A DNA stretch of 64,000 nt from Vibrio sinaloensis (GCF_023195835.1 NZ_CP096199.1:372001-436000), one strand, 5' to 3'. Shown: positions 1 to 9,088, numbered from the stretch's first letter. Notes: generated by a model not told the origin, from the letters alone. Made by a program: numbers and translations.

Positions 1-570
1 CTCATTTTGTGTCCTTACTTGTTTTTCCTGCGCGTATTTATGACAAGATTGTTATAAAGATGCAACCCTGGTTTGTAGTTCTATGATTTGAGTTTTTGGT
101 TTTTACTGGTGTTTAATTTTGTTATTGATGGTTTTAAGCAAGTTATTTGCTATATTTATCTTTTGCTGGCACGGGCGGGAGATGCGTTGCTATTCGTTTG
201 CCGCGACATCAGAGAGTGCAGATTGTGACTTTAAACCAGCATAGCTATGCAGATTCAGCCACTCTTGGGCGAAATAGTGCATGTTTTATTCAATTAGATT
301 CGAAATTCGGTTATGCACGCGAAGCAGATAAAAACGCATAAACACCAGACGTTGCAGGCTATCGCTAAATAGAGAGAATGTTCTGAATTCCTGTTTTGAT
401 AAAAAATTGTTAATTTTGATTGTTGTGAACTCGATCCTGCTAAAGTCACTGAGCTTGAGAGGATAAAGATCGGCGTGAGATCCTATTTCAGGTAGTAATT
501 TCGTTGGATCCATGCGATATTTCACCGCTGTAAGTTACGATCATTTTTGTCATTATCTGGAGCACGGCAT
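1..570. other. Region upstream of rraB with no supported gene
   Basis: This 570-base AT-rich stretch holds only short open frames on both strands (about 147-341 plus, 286-525 minus). They lack a convincing ribosome binding site and their translations resemble no family I know. The last 12 bases contain the rraB ribosome binding site. The left edge may hold the promoter of a gene outside the window. No repeat or RNA gene was recognised. Confidence 0.5.
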
Positions 571-984
571 ATGTCTCAACAAGATGAATATCTATCGGTT
601 GAAGAGTTAATTGAAATTCAAAAAGAAGATACTCGCGATATCATTCAAGCTTTATTGGAAGATGGCAGTGATCCGGACGCTCTATACGAAATTGAACATC
701 ACCTGTTTGCCGAAGACTTTAACACCCTAGAAAAAGCGGTAGTTGAAGCGTTCAAAATGGGTTTTGAAGTGCTTGAAGCAGAGGAAACGGAAGACGAGGA
801 TGGCAACAAACTGCTGTGCTGTGATGCCACTATGGAGTCTGCACTGAATGCCGAAGCCATTGATGCGCAAGTAGAGAAACTCGTCCACCTGGCTGAAAAA
901 TACGACATTATTTACGACGGCTGGGGCACTTACTACGAAGGCGAAGATGCGCTCTACCCAGAGGAAGAGGATGACGAGGAGTAA
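571..984 (+). CDS. rraB: Ribonuclease E inhibitor RraB
   Basis: The 137-residue acidic protein resembles RraB (YjgD), which binds the C-terminal scaffold of RNase E in the cytoplasm and modulates mRNA decay. The ATG at 571 was chosen over an upstream in-frame codon at 547 because GGAG lies 8 bases before it and the protein then starts MSQQDEYLS. The C-terminal end is a run of Glu and Asp, typical of the family. In E. coli the gene lies next to argI; here argF is about 11 kb away. A terminator hairpin follows at 1006, so it is probably transcribed alone. Confidence 0.93.
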   Translation: MSQQDEYLSVEELIEIQKEDTRDIIQALLEDGSDPDALYEIEHHLFAEDFNTLEKAVVEAFKMGFEVLEAEETEDEDGNKLLCCDATMESALNAEAIDAQVEKLVHLAEKYDIIYDGWGTYYEGEDALYPEEEDDEE

Positions 985-1005
985 TCTTCGCTCTCGATCT
1001 GCTTC

Positions 1006-1033
1006 GAATACCAGCCAAAAGGCTGGTATTTTT
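1006..1033 (+). terminator. Rho-independent terminator after rraB
   Basis: An AATACCAGCC / GGCTGGTATT stem with an AAAA loop runs into a T tract. It lies 20 bases after the rraB stop. Confidence 0.85.
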
Positions 1034-1107
1034 GTATCTGCGCCTCGCTTTTGCCCTGTTTCTCGCTTTATAATCGTCCAACTTTGATCTAGGACAAGTT
1101 TGAAACT

Positions 1108-1908
1108 ATGCAACTCCCTCTGGCAGGCTTATGGCAACTCTCTCCATTGACGGACTTATCAATTCCTCAAGATGACATTACCTTTCCTGCGCCGTTGAGC
1201 CTGATATTGCCCGATACGCTCTCAGAATCAGACATTGCACAGCAAGAATGGCACCTTATGCACGACATTGAGGTCGATGAGTCGATGCTGGCTTTTCCTG
1301 CGGTTGAGCTGGTTATGGCTGGGGTCGATTATTACGCTGAAGTCCGGATTAATGGGGTGGCCGTATTCGATTGTGATCAATCTCAGTCGGTGTATAAAAA
1401 AGATATTCGCCCTTATTTGCAGCGTGGTCGGAATCGATTTGAGATCCTGTTTTTGGAGCAAGATCAAGACAGTCTACTCGATGAGCAAGAGATCGTGTTG
1501 TGCCCGTTAGATCAGAGTCCGTATAACCCGAGTGACTCACGCATTGGGGTGTGGCAGGTACCGTACTTACAGTTTATCCGCCACGTGCGCCTCGATCATG
1601 TTGCGACGGAGCAAATCTGGCATCACGGCGGTGGCTGTGAGTTTATGGTGGATTTGCACTACACCACGTATGCGGCTGGGTTGGTCTCGGCGGCGGTTAA
1701 ATTTAATGGCATGACTTATCACCTACCCATCGATGTTCGCGATAATCATGTCAGTGCCCTGTTTCAAATTGAAGCGCCTATCTATGCCGATAGTGCCAAC
1801 CCCGAAGCAGACGATCTGTATCTGCTGGAGGTGGCACTCGATGGGCAAACCCAACGTTTCCATATTGGCTTAAGCGAACAGCTGTGTGTCAGCCACTACG
1901 CATTGTAA
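1108..1908 (+). CDS. Orphan GH2-type sugar-binding (beta-mannosidase N-domain-like) protein
   Basis: The 266-residue protein resembles the non-catalytic N-terminal part of glycoside hydrolase family 2 enzymes. Residues about 1-165 fit the jelly-roll sugar-binding domain: the opening GLWQLSPL, then GVDYYAEVRINGV, then a DIRPYLQRGRNRFEI motif of the kind that closes this fold. The remaining 100 residues are beta-rich and could be an immunoglobulin-like sandwich. There is no TIM barrel, no catalytic acid motif and no signal peptide, so hydrolase activity is not expected. It stands alone between rraB and a convergent DUF2061 gene. Its function is unknown; a carbohydrate-binding or structural role is inference. 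Confidence 0.6.
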   Translation: MQLPLAGLWQLSPLTDLSIPQDDITFPAPLSLILPDTLSESDIAQQEWHLMHDIEVDESMLAFPAVELVMAGVDYYAEVRINGVAVFDCDQSQSVYKKDIRPYLQRGRNRFEILFLEQDQDSLLDEQEIVLCPLDQSPYNPSDSRIGVWQVPYLQFIRHVRLDHVATEQIWHHGGGCEFMVDLHYTTYAAGLVSAAVKFNGMTYHLPIDVRDNHVSALFQIEAPIYADSANPEADDLYLLEVALDGQTQRFHIGLSEQLCVSHYAL

Positions 1909-1913
1909 GCTTG

Positions 1914-2300
1914 CTAACAGGCCAAACTAGGTTGGGGCGTTTGTTGGCGTTGCCAGACTTTTTCATGCAAGTAATACACGCAAGTATTAATCGTGGGTTC
2001 AATCGCAGCCAGTATCCCTCCGACAAATGCATCGCCAGTCATTAAGTACACCACACTGAAAGCGACGCTGAAATGGACAACAGCAAAGCTGGTGGTTTTG
2101 ACCTTAGTTGAACGACTCAATCGACGAAGTGTGCGGCTTTGGGTCCAGGCTCGCTCATGGAAATAGAAAGCGATGGTATTGACTGAAGGCTCAACCATGG
2201 CAATGAAACTCCCGAGCAAAAAATCGCCGGTGAGCCAGTACGCCACGGTCAAAGCGACAGTGAAGTGCAGTACAGCGAAAGTCACGGTTTTTTTCATCAT
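1914..2300 (-). CDS. DUF2061 family small membrane protein, two tandem domains
   Basis: The protein (about 128 residues) contains two copies of the same unit at residues about 1-55 and 65-118. Each has a KTxxFAVxHFxVAxxVxYxxTGD-type helix pair, a glycine-rich second helix ending in EPxxNT, and a (F/Y)YxHE(R/K)xW tail. This is the DUF2061 pattern, an inner-membrane family of unknown function usually found as a single copy. Two adjacent ATG codons at 2300 and 2297 are possible starts; the ribosome binding site is weak. It converges on the sugar-binding-like gene with only 5 bases between stops. Confidence 0.75.
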   Translation of the reverse strand: MMKKTVTFAVLHFTVALTVAYWLTGDFLLGSFIAMVEPSVNTIAFYFHERAWTQSRTLRRLSRSTKVKTTSFAVVHFSVAFSVVYLMTGDAFVGGILAAIEPTINTCVYYLHEKVWQRQQTPQPSLAC

Positions 2301-2394
2301 CAAAGCCCATCAGTATGTTTGGATATGGCTATTATTGATAACTATTCGTATTAATGAAATTCGCTTGTACCGATTTCATTGATAGGCTGCGGCA

Positions 2395-2421
2395 ATTAAA
2401 ACAGGCGCTCAATGAGCGCCT
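2395..2421 (-). terminator. Terminator after the UspA-like gene
   Basis: Read on the minus strand, CAGGCGCTC, an ATT loop and GAGCGCCTG are followed by TTTTAATT. It ends the TRAP transporter gene cluster. Confidence 0.8.
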
Positions 2422-2454
2422 GATAACATCATAGTGATTGACGGGTATTAGCTA

Positions 2455-2892
2455 TTAGCCTTGTGGTTTTACCACCAGAACATTGATTGGTGAATTATTC
2501 ACAACTTTACTGGCTACAGAACCTAGCACCACTTTGTCAATTTTCGAGCGTTTGTGGCTTGGCATCACGATAAGATCTGCCCCCAGTTTTTCTGCATAGT
2601 TAAGAATCGTTGAGTACGGTTTACCTTCGGCAACATGCACTTTGTAAACGACATCGTCGGCAATGTGCTGAGCGGCAAACGCCTTCAGTTGTCCCTCAAC
2701 ATCGTTTTTCATCTTCATCGCGGCATCTTTGGGGAAGTAGGTGGCGACCATCGACATATGAATACCCGGTAGAACATTGAGCAGATGAACTTGGGCATTA
2801 GAGTGCTTAGCGTGCCATACCGCAAGCTCAACGGCTTTATCTGAAAAACCTTTGTCGTTTAAATCGACTGGAACCAGAATCTGTTTGTACAT
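2455..2892 (-). CDS. Universal stress protein A family protein linked to a TRAP transporter
   Basis: The 145-residue cytoplasmic protein has the UspA fold pattern: an N-terminal YKQILVPVD strand, a central GADLIVMPS motif and a C-terminal VVLGSVASKVV...PINVLVVKP segment. ATG 2892 is preferred over the in-frame codon at 2910 because the protein then begins MYKQILVPVD, as the family does. It lies 100 bases downstream of the TRAP permease on the same strand. In Halomonas a similar protein, TeaD, controls the TeaABC TRAP uptake system, so a regulatory role here is a reasonable inference. The glycines of the usual Gly-rich ATP loop are replaced by PSHKRS, so ATP binding may be weak or lost. Confidence 0.87.
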   Translation of the reverse strand: MYKQILVPVDLNDKGFSDKAVELAVWHAKHSNAQVHLLNVLPGIHMSMVATYFPKDAAMKMKNDVEGQLKAFAAQHIADDVVYKVHVAEGKPYSTILNYAEKLGADLIVMPSHKRSKIDKVVLGSVASKVVNNSPINVLVVKPQG

Positions 2893-2992
2893 TGTGATAT
2901 CTCTCTTCATCCGTCACCGCTTGTTAGGGGAAACGGGTTGGATTGCATTCATAGAGTAAGTGTAGCCCTGCATTGTGTGCAGGGCTGACTCA

Positions 2993-5572
2993 TTAGGCGC
3001 TCAGTTGTTCCTTGCGAGCTCGACGCTTCTGATTCAGGCCTAGACCAATCAGTAGCAGCAGTGCAGGCAGGAATACCCACTCTTTCATCGGTCGGTCAGC
3101 ATCGACGACCACAGCGCGAATTTCCCAGTCGAAATCGATCCCTGCCGACTCCGCTGGACTGCCAAACTCGACCATATCGACGATCATTCGTCCATCATCC
3201 TCGTTAAGCATTAAACCCATCGACGAGATACGATCTTGCGCTGTTTCTGCTTCATCGTCGAACGGCAGTCGAACCGTTTTAGATATGTAAGTGCCTTCAA
3301 GGTTTTCCCCAGCAACTAACAGTTCGATTTGCTCACCGACGTTCATGTTCTCGGCGATTTGTGCGATAGCCGTACCAGGATGCTCTACTTTGGCTGGGTA
3401 GATTTGATCCCACCAAAAGCCAGGGCGGAAGAAGGTAAAGGTCAGAGCAAGCAGAAGTATCGTTTCCCACCACTTATTCTTAGTGAACCACCAACCTTGC
3501 GTTGCCGCAGAGAATATCAGCATAGCGATAACCGAAGATATGATCGTGAGCATTAAATGCCACCATGTATCAATCCCCATCAATAATAATTGAGTATTGA
3601 AGATAAACATGAAAGGCAGAATCGCGGTTCGGATATCGTAGGTAAAGCCTTGAATACCGGTGCGGATTGGGTCCGATTTAGCGATAGCCGCCGCTGCAAA
3701 TGCTGCGAGGCCAACCGGTGGCGTGTCATCGGCAAGAATACCGAAGTAGAACACAAATAGGTGTACCGCGATCAATGGGATGATCAAACCGCTTTGCGCG
3801 CCAAGCGTTACAATAACTGGAGCCATCAAAGTGGAGACCACGATGTAGTTTGCGGTTGTTGGCAATCCCATCCCTAAGATCAGGCTGATCACTGCGGTAA
3901 ACAGCAACATCAGAATGATGTTACCACCCGAGATAAACTCGACGAAGTCGGTCATCACCAAGCCAATGCCCGTCAATGTCACTACGCCAACTACCGTACC
4001 TGCTGCCGCCGTCGCCACACCTATACCAATCATATTGCGCGCGCCTGAAACTAAGCTCTCGGCCAAATCGACAAAACCGGCTTTAGTGTGCTCCGCCATA
4101 GAACCTTGCTTGGCAAACACAGCCATTAAAGGTCGCTGAGTCAGCAAAATGAAAATCATAAACACGGTTGCCCAGAACGCCGACAATCCAGGCGAGAATC
4201 GCTCTACGGTCAAACACCACACCAATACAACGATCGGCAGTAGGTAGTGCAAGCCTGACTTAATAGTTGGGCCTGGATCAGGCACTTCGGTAAGCTCGGC
4301 ATCAATCTCAATCGCGCCCTCTTTGGCGTATTGAGCTGAAATTTTCACCAAGGCCACATAACTGATGAGTAGGGCAATGGTCACAATTGGAGTCGCCGCA
4401 GCGCCAAAGACGTCTTTGGTCCAACCCACACCGTAGTAAACCGCCGCGCTTATCACGCATAGGCCAAGGATGGTGCCAGTAAACGACAGCAAGCTGGCAA
4501 TTAAGGTTGGATTATGACGACGTGGAAGCCCAGTCATACCCGCCTTGCACGCTTCAAGGTGCACAATGTAGATCAGAGCGATGTATGAGATAAGCGCTGG
4601 AAGAATCGCAGCTTTAATGACTTCAACGTAAGAAATACCCACATACTCAACCATTAAGAATGCCGCTGCACCCATAATTGGTGGGGTGAGCTGGCCGTTG
4701 GTTGATGCGGCAACTTCGACGGCACCAGCTTTGGTTCCCGGGAATCCTACTCGTTTCATGAGCGGAATCGTAAAGGTACCGGTTGTCACGACGTTGGCAA
4801 TCGACGAGCCTGACACTAAGCCTGATAGGCCTGACGCCACAACCGCGGCTTTCGCAGGGCCACCACGCATGTGACCAAGCAGCGAAAAGGCGACCTTAAT
4901 AAAGTAAGCGCCCGCTCCCGCACGTTCTAGCATGGCACCAAACAGAACAAACAAGAACACAAACGAGGTCGATACCCCCAATGCCACACCAAACACCCCT
5001 TCGGTGGTGAGCCATAAGTGTGACATTGCTTTATTTAAGCTAGCACCCTTGTGGGCAATGACATCTGGCATGTACGGACCGCCAAACGTGTACAGTAGGA
5101 ACACCGCTGCTACCACCATCAGTGGAGGACCGAGCGCGCGGCGTGTGGCTTCAAGCAATAGCACCATGCCGGTGACTGCGATCACGATGTCAAACGACGT
5201 CGGAGCGCCAGAGCGACCAGCAAGTTCAGTGTAGAAAATATAGATATACGCGGCAGAAAAACTGCCTGCCAGCGACAGCAGCCAGTCAATGGCCGGAATA
5301 TGATCGCGAGGTGAGTTCTTCAGTGCTGGGTAGGCGGTGAAGGCCAAGAACACGGCGAACATTAAATGGATAGAACGTGCTTCGGTATCGTTAAGTACGC
5401 CAAAGTTGAAAATGAACGGCAAAGGAGACGCGTACCAAAGTTGGAACAGTGACCAACATAGCGGCACAAACCACAAGATGCGACCAGCTAGCCCGGATGG
5501 GGCGCGCGCACCTGTATCGGATTGAGCGACCATTTCTTGCACATCTTGAGACGGAGTTGTTGTCTTCGACAT
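2993..5572 (-). CDS. TRAP transporter fused permease (DctQ-DctM fusion, TAXI type, DUF3394 C-terminus)
   Basis: The 859-residue polytopic inner-membrane protein fuses the small 4-TM and large 12-TM TRAP subunits. It would drive Na+- or H+-coupled solute import with the periplasmic receptor encoded upstream. The hallmark segments ILGMGLPTTANYIVV and DDTPPVGLAAFAAAAIAKSDP mark the fused TAXI-type permease. Residues about 690-855 form an extra C-terminal module that fits DUF3394, including a small PDZ-like soluble part (GSPAESAGI) and a last membrane helix. The start MSKTTTPSQDVQ at 5572 follows a weak ribosome binding site. The substrate is unknown; TAXI systems usually move organic acids or amino acids such as glutamate. 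Confidence 0.92.
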   Translation of the reverse strand: MSKTTTPSQDVQEMVAQSDTGARAPSGLAGRILWFVPLCWSLFQLWYASPLPFIFNFGVLNDTEARSIHLMFAVFLAFTAYPALKNSPRDHIPAIDWLLSLAGSFSAAYIYIFYTELAGRSGAPTSFDIVIAVTGMVLLLEATRRALGPPLMVVAAVFLLYTFGGPYMPDVIAHKGASLNKAMSHLWLTTEGVFGVALGVSTSFVFLFVLFGAMLERAGAGAYFIKVAFSLLGHMRGGPAKAAVVASGLSGLVSGSSIANVVTTGTFTIPLMKRVGFPGTKAGAVEVAASTNGQLTPPIMGAAAFLMVEYVGISYVEVIKAAILPALISYIALIYIVHLEACKAGMTGLPRRHNPTLIASLLSFTGTILGLCVISAAVYYGVGWTKDVFGAAATPIVTIALLISYVALVKISAQYAKEGAIEIDAELTEVPDPGPTIKSGLHYLLPIVVLVWCLTVERFSPGLSAFWATVFMIFILLTQRPLMAVFAKQGSMAEHTKAGFVDLAESLVSGARNMIGIGVATAAAGTVVGVVTLTGIGLVMTDFVEFISGGNIILMLLFTAVISLILGMGLPTTANYIVVSTLMAPVIVTLGAQSGLIIPLIAVHLFVFYFGILADDTPPVGLAAFAAAAIAKSDPIRTGIQGFTYDIRTAILPFMFIFNTQLLLMGIDTWWHLMLTIISSVIAMLIFSAATQGWWFTKNKWWETILLLALTFTFFRPGFWWDQIYPAKVEHPGTAIAQIAENMNVGEQIELLVAGENLEGTYISKTVRLPFDDEAETAQDRISSMGLMLNEDDGRMIVDMVEFGSPAESAGIDFDWEIRAVVVDADRPMKEWVFLPALLLLIGLGLNQKRRARKEQLSA

Positions 5573-5953
5573 GGACTAAATCCTTATTATAAGTGGTCCG
5601 TATGATTTTGATTATTCGAACCTTTATTCAGCATCTTTTAGTGTAGTGAAAAGATGAAATATTGCTCAGTTAACAGTACCTATTTCATCAATTATCGGAT
5701 CATTCTTGCTGGTTAAAATCGCCGTAAACATCGTTAAAGATTTTGTAGTTAGAGCCACTAGCTAGCTGCAATCTTTGCCTTGTTTCCAGCGATTTTTCCT
5801 GCGCAATTTTCTGAACACATAATTAATGACATAGGTACATTTTCTTAGACACAGAAACAGAAAGAGTTTCAACAAGGCGAAACTCAAAAAAGGTGTTGTT
5901 TTAAAACAATAAGATTGTGTCAAGGAGGGAGCCCTCCTTGACACTAGAGAGGC
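5573..5953. other. Gap between TRAP receptor and permease genes
   Basis: No gene is supported here; the one open frame (5762-5944, minus) has no ribosome binding site and a low-complexity Phe/Leu/Lys/Arg composition. The notable element is the perfect hairpin at 5917-5944. The rest is AT-rich leader of the permease gene. Confidence 0.6.
5917..5944 (-). terminator. Strong hairpin between TRAP receptor and permease genes
   Basis: GTGTCAAGGAGGG and its exact complement are separated by two bases, 9 bases after the receptor stop codon. No clean T tract follows on the minus strand. It may therefore act as a partial terminator or 3' mRNA stabiliser that leaves receptor mRNA in excess over permease mRNA, a common arrangement for binding-protein transporters. 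Confidence 0.6.
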
Positions 5954-6922
5954 TTACTTAAGTAGGCCGATCTCTTTGTAGTATTTCTCTGCACCAGGGT
6001 GTAGAGGGATAGATAGACCAGCTTTCACCATGTCTTCTTTCTTAAGGTTAGCGAACGCTGGGTGTAGACGTTTGAAAGTATCGAAGTTTTCGAATACTGC
6101 TTTTGCAACGTTGTAAGCGACGTCGTCAGAAACCTTGGTAGTGGTTACCATAGTTGCAGCCACACCAAAGCTATTTACGTCGTTTTCAGTACCGCGGTAC
6201 ATACCTGCTGGTACTGTGCTGTATGCGTAGTAAGGGTTGTTAGCAACGATCTCGTCGATCTTCGCACCGGTCGCAGATACAAGCTTCGCATCACAAGACG
6301 TGGTTGCTTCTTTGATTGATCCATTTGGGTGACCAACCACGTAAACGAATGCATCGATTTTGTTATCACATAGTGCTTGAGAACGCTCAGAGCCTTTTAG
6401 TTCCGACGCGAGTTTGAAGTCATCGTTGGTCCAGCCCATTGCTTCCATTACCACGCCCATTGTCGCACGGTCACCTGAACCAGGGTTACCGATGTTCACG
6501 CGCTTACCTTTTAGGTCTGCAACATTTTCGATGCCTGCGTCACTGCGTGCGATGATGTTGAATGGTTCTGTGTGTAGAGAGAACACTGCACGTAGCTCTT
6601 TGTACGGGCCTTGTTCAGCAAACTTACTTGTACCGTTGTAGCCGTGGTACTGCCAGTCAGACTGAACGATACCGAAATCTAGCTCGCCAGCGCGGATAGT
6701 GTTGACGTTGTAGATTGAACCACCAGTTGATTCTACAGAACAACGAATATTGTGCTCTTTGCGGCCTTTGTTAACTAGCTTACAGATTGCACCACCAGTT
6801 GGGTAGTAAACACCAGTTACCGAACCAGTACCAATAGTGATGAACTCTTGAGCGTTAACTGCGCCAGCGCCCATAACGGCAGCTGCAATCGCACCAACTT
6901 TAATAAGTTTGTTCAATGCCAT
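5954..6922 (-). CDS. TAXI family TRAP transporter solute-binding protein
   Basis: The 322-residue periplasmic receptor delivers substrate to the permease encoded downstream. Residues 1-24 are a Sec signal peptide (a hydrophobic run ending GAGAVNA) with likely cleavage before QEF. The mature start FITIGTGSVTGVYYPTGGAIC carries the TAXI-family GTGSxxGVYYP motif. Further TAXI features are the GRKEHNIRCSVESTGGSIYNV and VNIGNPGSGDRATM segments. The ATG at 6922 is preferred because AAGGAAGG lies 7 bases upstream; an ATG at 6943 has no such site. A CRP-like operator lies about 270 bases upstream. Confidence 0.94.
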   Translation of the reverse strand: MALNKLIKVGAIAAAVMGAGAVNAQEFITIGTGSVTGVYYPTGGAICKLVNKGRKEHNIRCSVESTGGSIYNVNTIRAGELDFGIVQSDWQYHGYNGTSKFAEQGPYKELRAVFSLHTEPFNIIARSDAGIENVADLKGKRVNIGNPGSGDRATMGVVMEAMGWTNDDFKLASELKGSERSQALCDNKIDAFVYVVGHPNGSIKEATTSCDAKLVSATGAKIDEIVANNPYYAYSTVPAGMYRGTENDVNSFGVAATMVTTTKVSDDVAYNVAKAVFENFDTFKRLHPAFANLKKEDMVKAGLSIPLHPGAEKYYKEIGLLK

Positions 6923-7185
6923 GAATTTCCCTTCCTTATTCATTATTAACCCTAAACAAGTGTAGTTGTTTAAGGAGTTTCCTCATGTTGGAAACGGCAT
7001 CTTTTTCAATCCGTATGTTGAAAAAGTGGCTGAATAATAGCAAAAAATTGGCACATAATTACACGTGTGTTAAAAAATATAGTCATTATGCCTATATGAA
7101 ATCGGAATGTGGCAGGATTGTTTTGATTGCAATTGCCATAACAATCAATTACTTAAGTTAGCTCTAGTTCTAAGGGGTGATTTTT

Positions 7186-7210
7186 TTAAGATGTGATCTG
7201 AGTCACGCCG
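7186..7210 (-). promoter_or_regulatory. Candidate CRP-cAMP site upstream of the TRAP transporter
   Basis: TGTGA at 7192-7196, six bases, then TCAC at 7203-7206 matches the CRP consensus except the last half-site base. The preceding bases AAGA also fit. It lies between the argR 3' end and the TAXI receptor gene. Activation of the TRAP cluster under carbon limitation is inferred. Confidence 0.45.
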
Positions 7211-7226
7211 CAATATTGACGGCGTG
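7204..7226 (-). terminator. Hairpin after argR
   Basis: CACGCCG and CGGCGTG arms flank a 9-base loop 26 bases past the argR stop. There is no T tract directly after it, so termination may be weak. Its arm overlaps the candidate CRP site. Confidence 0.45.
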
Positions 7227-7251
7227 AATCTGAGATTTGTGTGGATAGGTA

Positions 7252-7722
7252 TTAGCCAGTGTACTCAAAAAGATCGCACACTGAGTCGAACAATTGCTCA
7301 GTAGTAATCGACAAGGTCGGGGTAATGAAAATGGTGTCATCACCGGCAACAACTCCAAGTATTCCCTCAGCTTTACCCAGTGAGTCGAGCAAGCGAGCAA
7401 TCAACTGCGCAGCGCCTGGGCCGGTGTGAATGACCACCAAAGCATTATTGTGGTCAATATCAAGCACTAACTCACGCAGTGAACTTGAAACAGTCGGGAC
7501 TCCCAACTCGGCAGGCAAGCAATAGACCATCTCCATTTTGGCATTACGGGTACGAACCGCGCCAAATTTGGTCAACATACGTGACACTTTGGACTGGTTG
7601 ATATTTTCGAACCCTTCATTTTTAAGAGCTTCAACAATATCGCCTTGGGAACCAAAACGTTCCTCTTTTAATAGGGCTTTAAAAGCACGAACGAGGTTAT
7701 CTTGTTTTTCAGAATGGCGCAT
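7252..7722 (-). CDS. argR: Arginine repressor ArgR
   Basis: The 156-residue protein is the hexameric, arginine-responsive repressor of arginine biosynthesis. Residues 1-75 form the winged helix-turn-helix DNA-binding domain, including the [10 protein letters not shown] and NQSKVSRML segments. The C-terminal domain carries the arginine-binding GTIFITP-like strand (seen as [10 protein letters not shown]) and the [13 protein letters not shown] oligomerisation helix. The ATG at 7722 gives the normal family length; the longer frame from 7806 would add 28 residues that the family lacks. It is divergent from mdh, as in E. coli. Its likely targets include argF in this window. Confidence 0.96.
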   Translation of the reverse strand: MRHSEKQDNLVRAFKALLKEERFGSQGDIVEALKNEGFENINQSKVSRMLTKFGAVRTRNAKMEMVYCLPAELGVPTVSSSLRELVLDIDHNNALVVIHTGPGAAQLIARLLDSLGKAEGILGVVAGDDTIFITPTLSITTEQLFDSVCDLFEYTG

Positions 7723-7756
7723 GGCTTCGTTTCTATGTTTGTGAGTATCAAAAGCA

Positions 7757-7792
7757 AGTGAATATTCTCGCATAGCTATGCATTTAGTGCCA
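7757..7792. promoter_or_regulatory. Possible paired ARG boxes upstream of argR
   Basis: Two imperfect 18-base elements separated by no more than a few bases contain TGAAT (7759-7763) and TGCATTTA (7779-7786). These partly match the ARG box TGAAT-N4-ATTCA. Their position fits argR autoregulation, but the match is weak. Confidence 0.3.
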
Positions 7793-8056
7793 ACGGCAAC
7801 AGGCAAATCTGTCTAACGTATCACTGTAAACTGACAAAAAATCACGGTAAAAAAATTGGCGTTAACCCTTTGTCATTCAAGGTGAAGACCCACATAATGC
7901 TCACCGACCTCTAGCACGTTTTTGTCGGATTGCGCAAGGTCGCAAAGCTGACGTTAATTGATTGTAATCAGGTTGTGATTGGTTTAGCTTGGGCGTACCC
8001 GATTTTAAACCGCCCTACAAAACATATATAAGAGAATCTTCTCAAGGAGAACTACG

Positions 8057-8992
8057 ATGAAAGTAGCTGTTATTGGTGCCGCAGGTGGCATCGGTCAAGC
8101 CCTAGCCCTTCTACTTAAAAACCGTCTTCCAGCGGGTTCAGATCTAGCTCTATACGATATTGCACCAGTGACTCCTGGTGTTGCTGCCGATCTAAGCCAC
8201 ATCCCAACCCCAGTGTCAATCAAAGGCTACGCCGGTGAAGATCCGACACCAGCACTAGAAGGTGCTGATGTGGTATTGATCTCAGCAGGTGTGGCACGTA
8301 AGCCAGGCATGGATCGTGCGGATCTGTTCAATGTAAACGCGGGTATCGTGAAATCTCTTGCTCAACGTATCGCTGACGTTTGTCCTAAAGCCATGGTGGG
8401 TATCATTACTAACCCAGTTAACACCACTGTGCCTATCGCAGCAGAAGTTCTTAAGCAAGCGGGCGTTTACGACAAGCGTCGTCTGTTCGGTGTGACGACT
8501 CTTGACGTGATTCGCTCAGAAACGTTTGTCGCAGAGCTAAAAGACAAAGATCCAGGTGAAGTGCGTGTACCTGTGATCGGCGGTCACTCGGGTGTGACGA
8601 TTCTTCCGTTGCTATCTCAAGTTGAAGGTGTTGAGTTTACCGCTGAAGAAGTGGCGGCACTGACTAAGCGCATTCAAAACGCAGGTACCGAAGTGGTTGA
8701 AGCAAAAGCGGGTGGCGGTAGTGCGACGCTATCAATGGGTCAAGCAGCATGTCGCTTTGGTCTAGCGCTAGTGAAAGCCCTGCAAGGTGAAGAAGTGGTT
8801 GAGTACGCTTACGTTGAAGGTAACGGTGAGCATGCGCCATTCTTTGCACAGCCAGTGAAACTGGGTAAAGACGGTGTAGAAGATATCCTTAGCTACGGTG
8901 AGCTAAGTGATTTTGAGAAATCTGCCCTAGACGGAATGCTTGAGACGCTTAACGGTGACATCCAAACGGGTGTTGATTTCGTTAACAAGTAA
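8057..8992 (+). CDS. mdh: Malate dehydrogenase
   Basis: The 311-residue enzyme is the NAD-dependent malate dehydrogenase of the TCA cycle. It interconverts malate and oxaloacetate in the cytoplasm. It starts with the Rossmann motif [14 protein letters not shown]. The substrate-binding loop ARKPGMDR follows, then [17 protein letters not shown] and the catalytic histidine in [13 protein letters not shown]. The length equals that of the enterobacterial enzyme. AAGGAG lies 7 bases before the ATG. A strong terminator follows, so it is monocistronic. Its product oxaloacetate is also the substrate of the decarboxylase pump encoded at 40-43 kb. Confidence 0.98.
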   Translation: MKVAVIGAAGGIGQALALLLKNRLPAGSDLALYDIAPVTPGVAADLSHIPTPVSIKGYAGEDPTPALEGADVVLISAGVARKPGMDRADLFNVNAGIVKSLAQRIADVCPKAMVGIITNPVNTTVPIAAEVLKQAGVYDKRRLFGVTTLDVIRSETFVAELKDKDPGEVRVPVIGGHSGVTILPLLSQVEGVEFTAEEVAALTKRIQNAGTEVVEAKAGGGSATLSMGQAACRFGLALVKALQGEEVVEYAYVEGNGEHAPFFAQPVKLGKDGVEDILSYGELSDFEKSALDGMLETLNGDIQTGVDFVNK

Positions 8993-9010
8993 TCTCTATT
9001 GAATGATGCA

Positions 9011-9036
9011 AAGCCGACTTTCGAGTCGGCTTTTTT
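9011..9036 (+). terminator. Terminator after mdh
   Basis: AAGCCGACT, a TTCG tetraloop and AGTCGGCTT are followed by T residues, 20 bases after the stop. Confidence 0.92.
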
Positions 9037-9088
9037 GATCGCTTTAACCTCTTGTTCGTATTAAAGCCAGATGTAGAGGAGAGTGATT

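Noticed and set aside
147..525. Short open frames at the left end on both strands
   Set aside because: They overlap each other, have no ribosome binding site, and resemble no known family.
5762..5944. A 60-codon minus-strand frame between TRAP receptor and permease
   Set aside because: Low-complexity composition, no ribosome binding site, and the end of the sequence is the perfect hairpin that follows the receptor gene.
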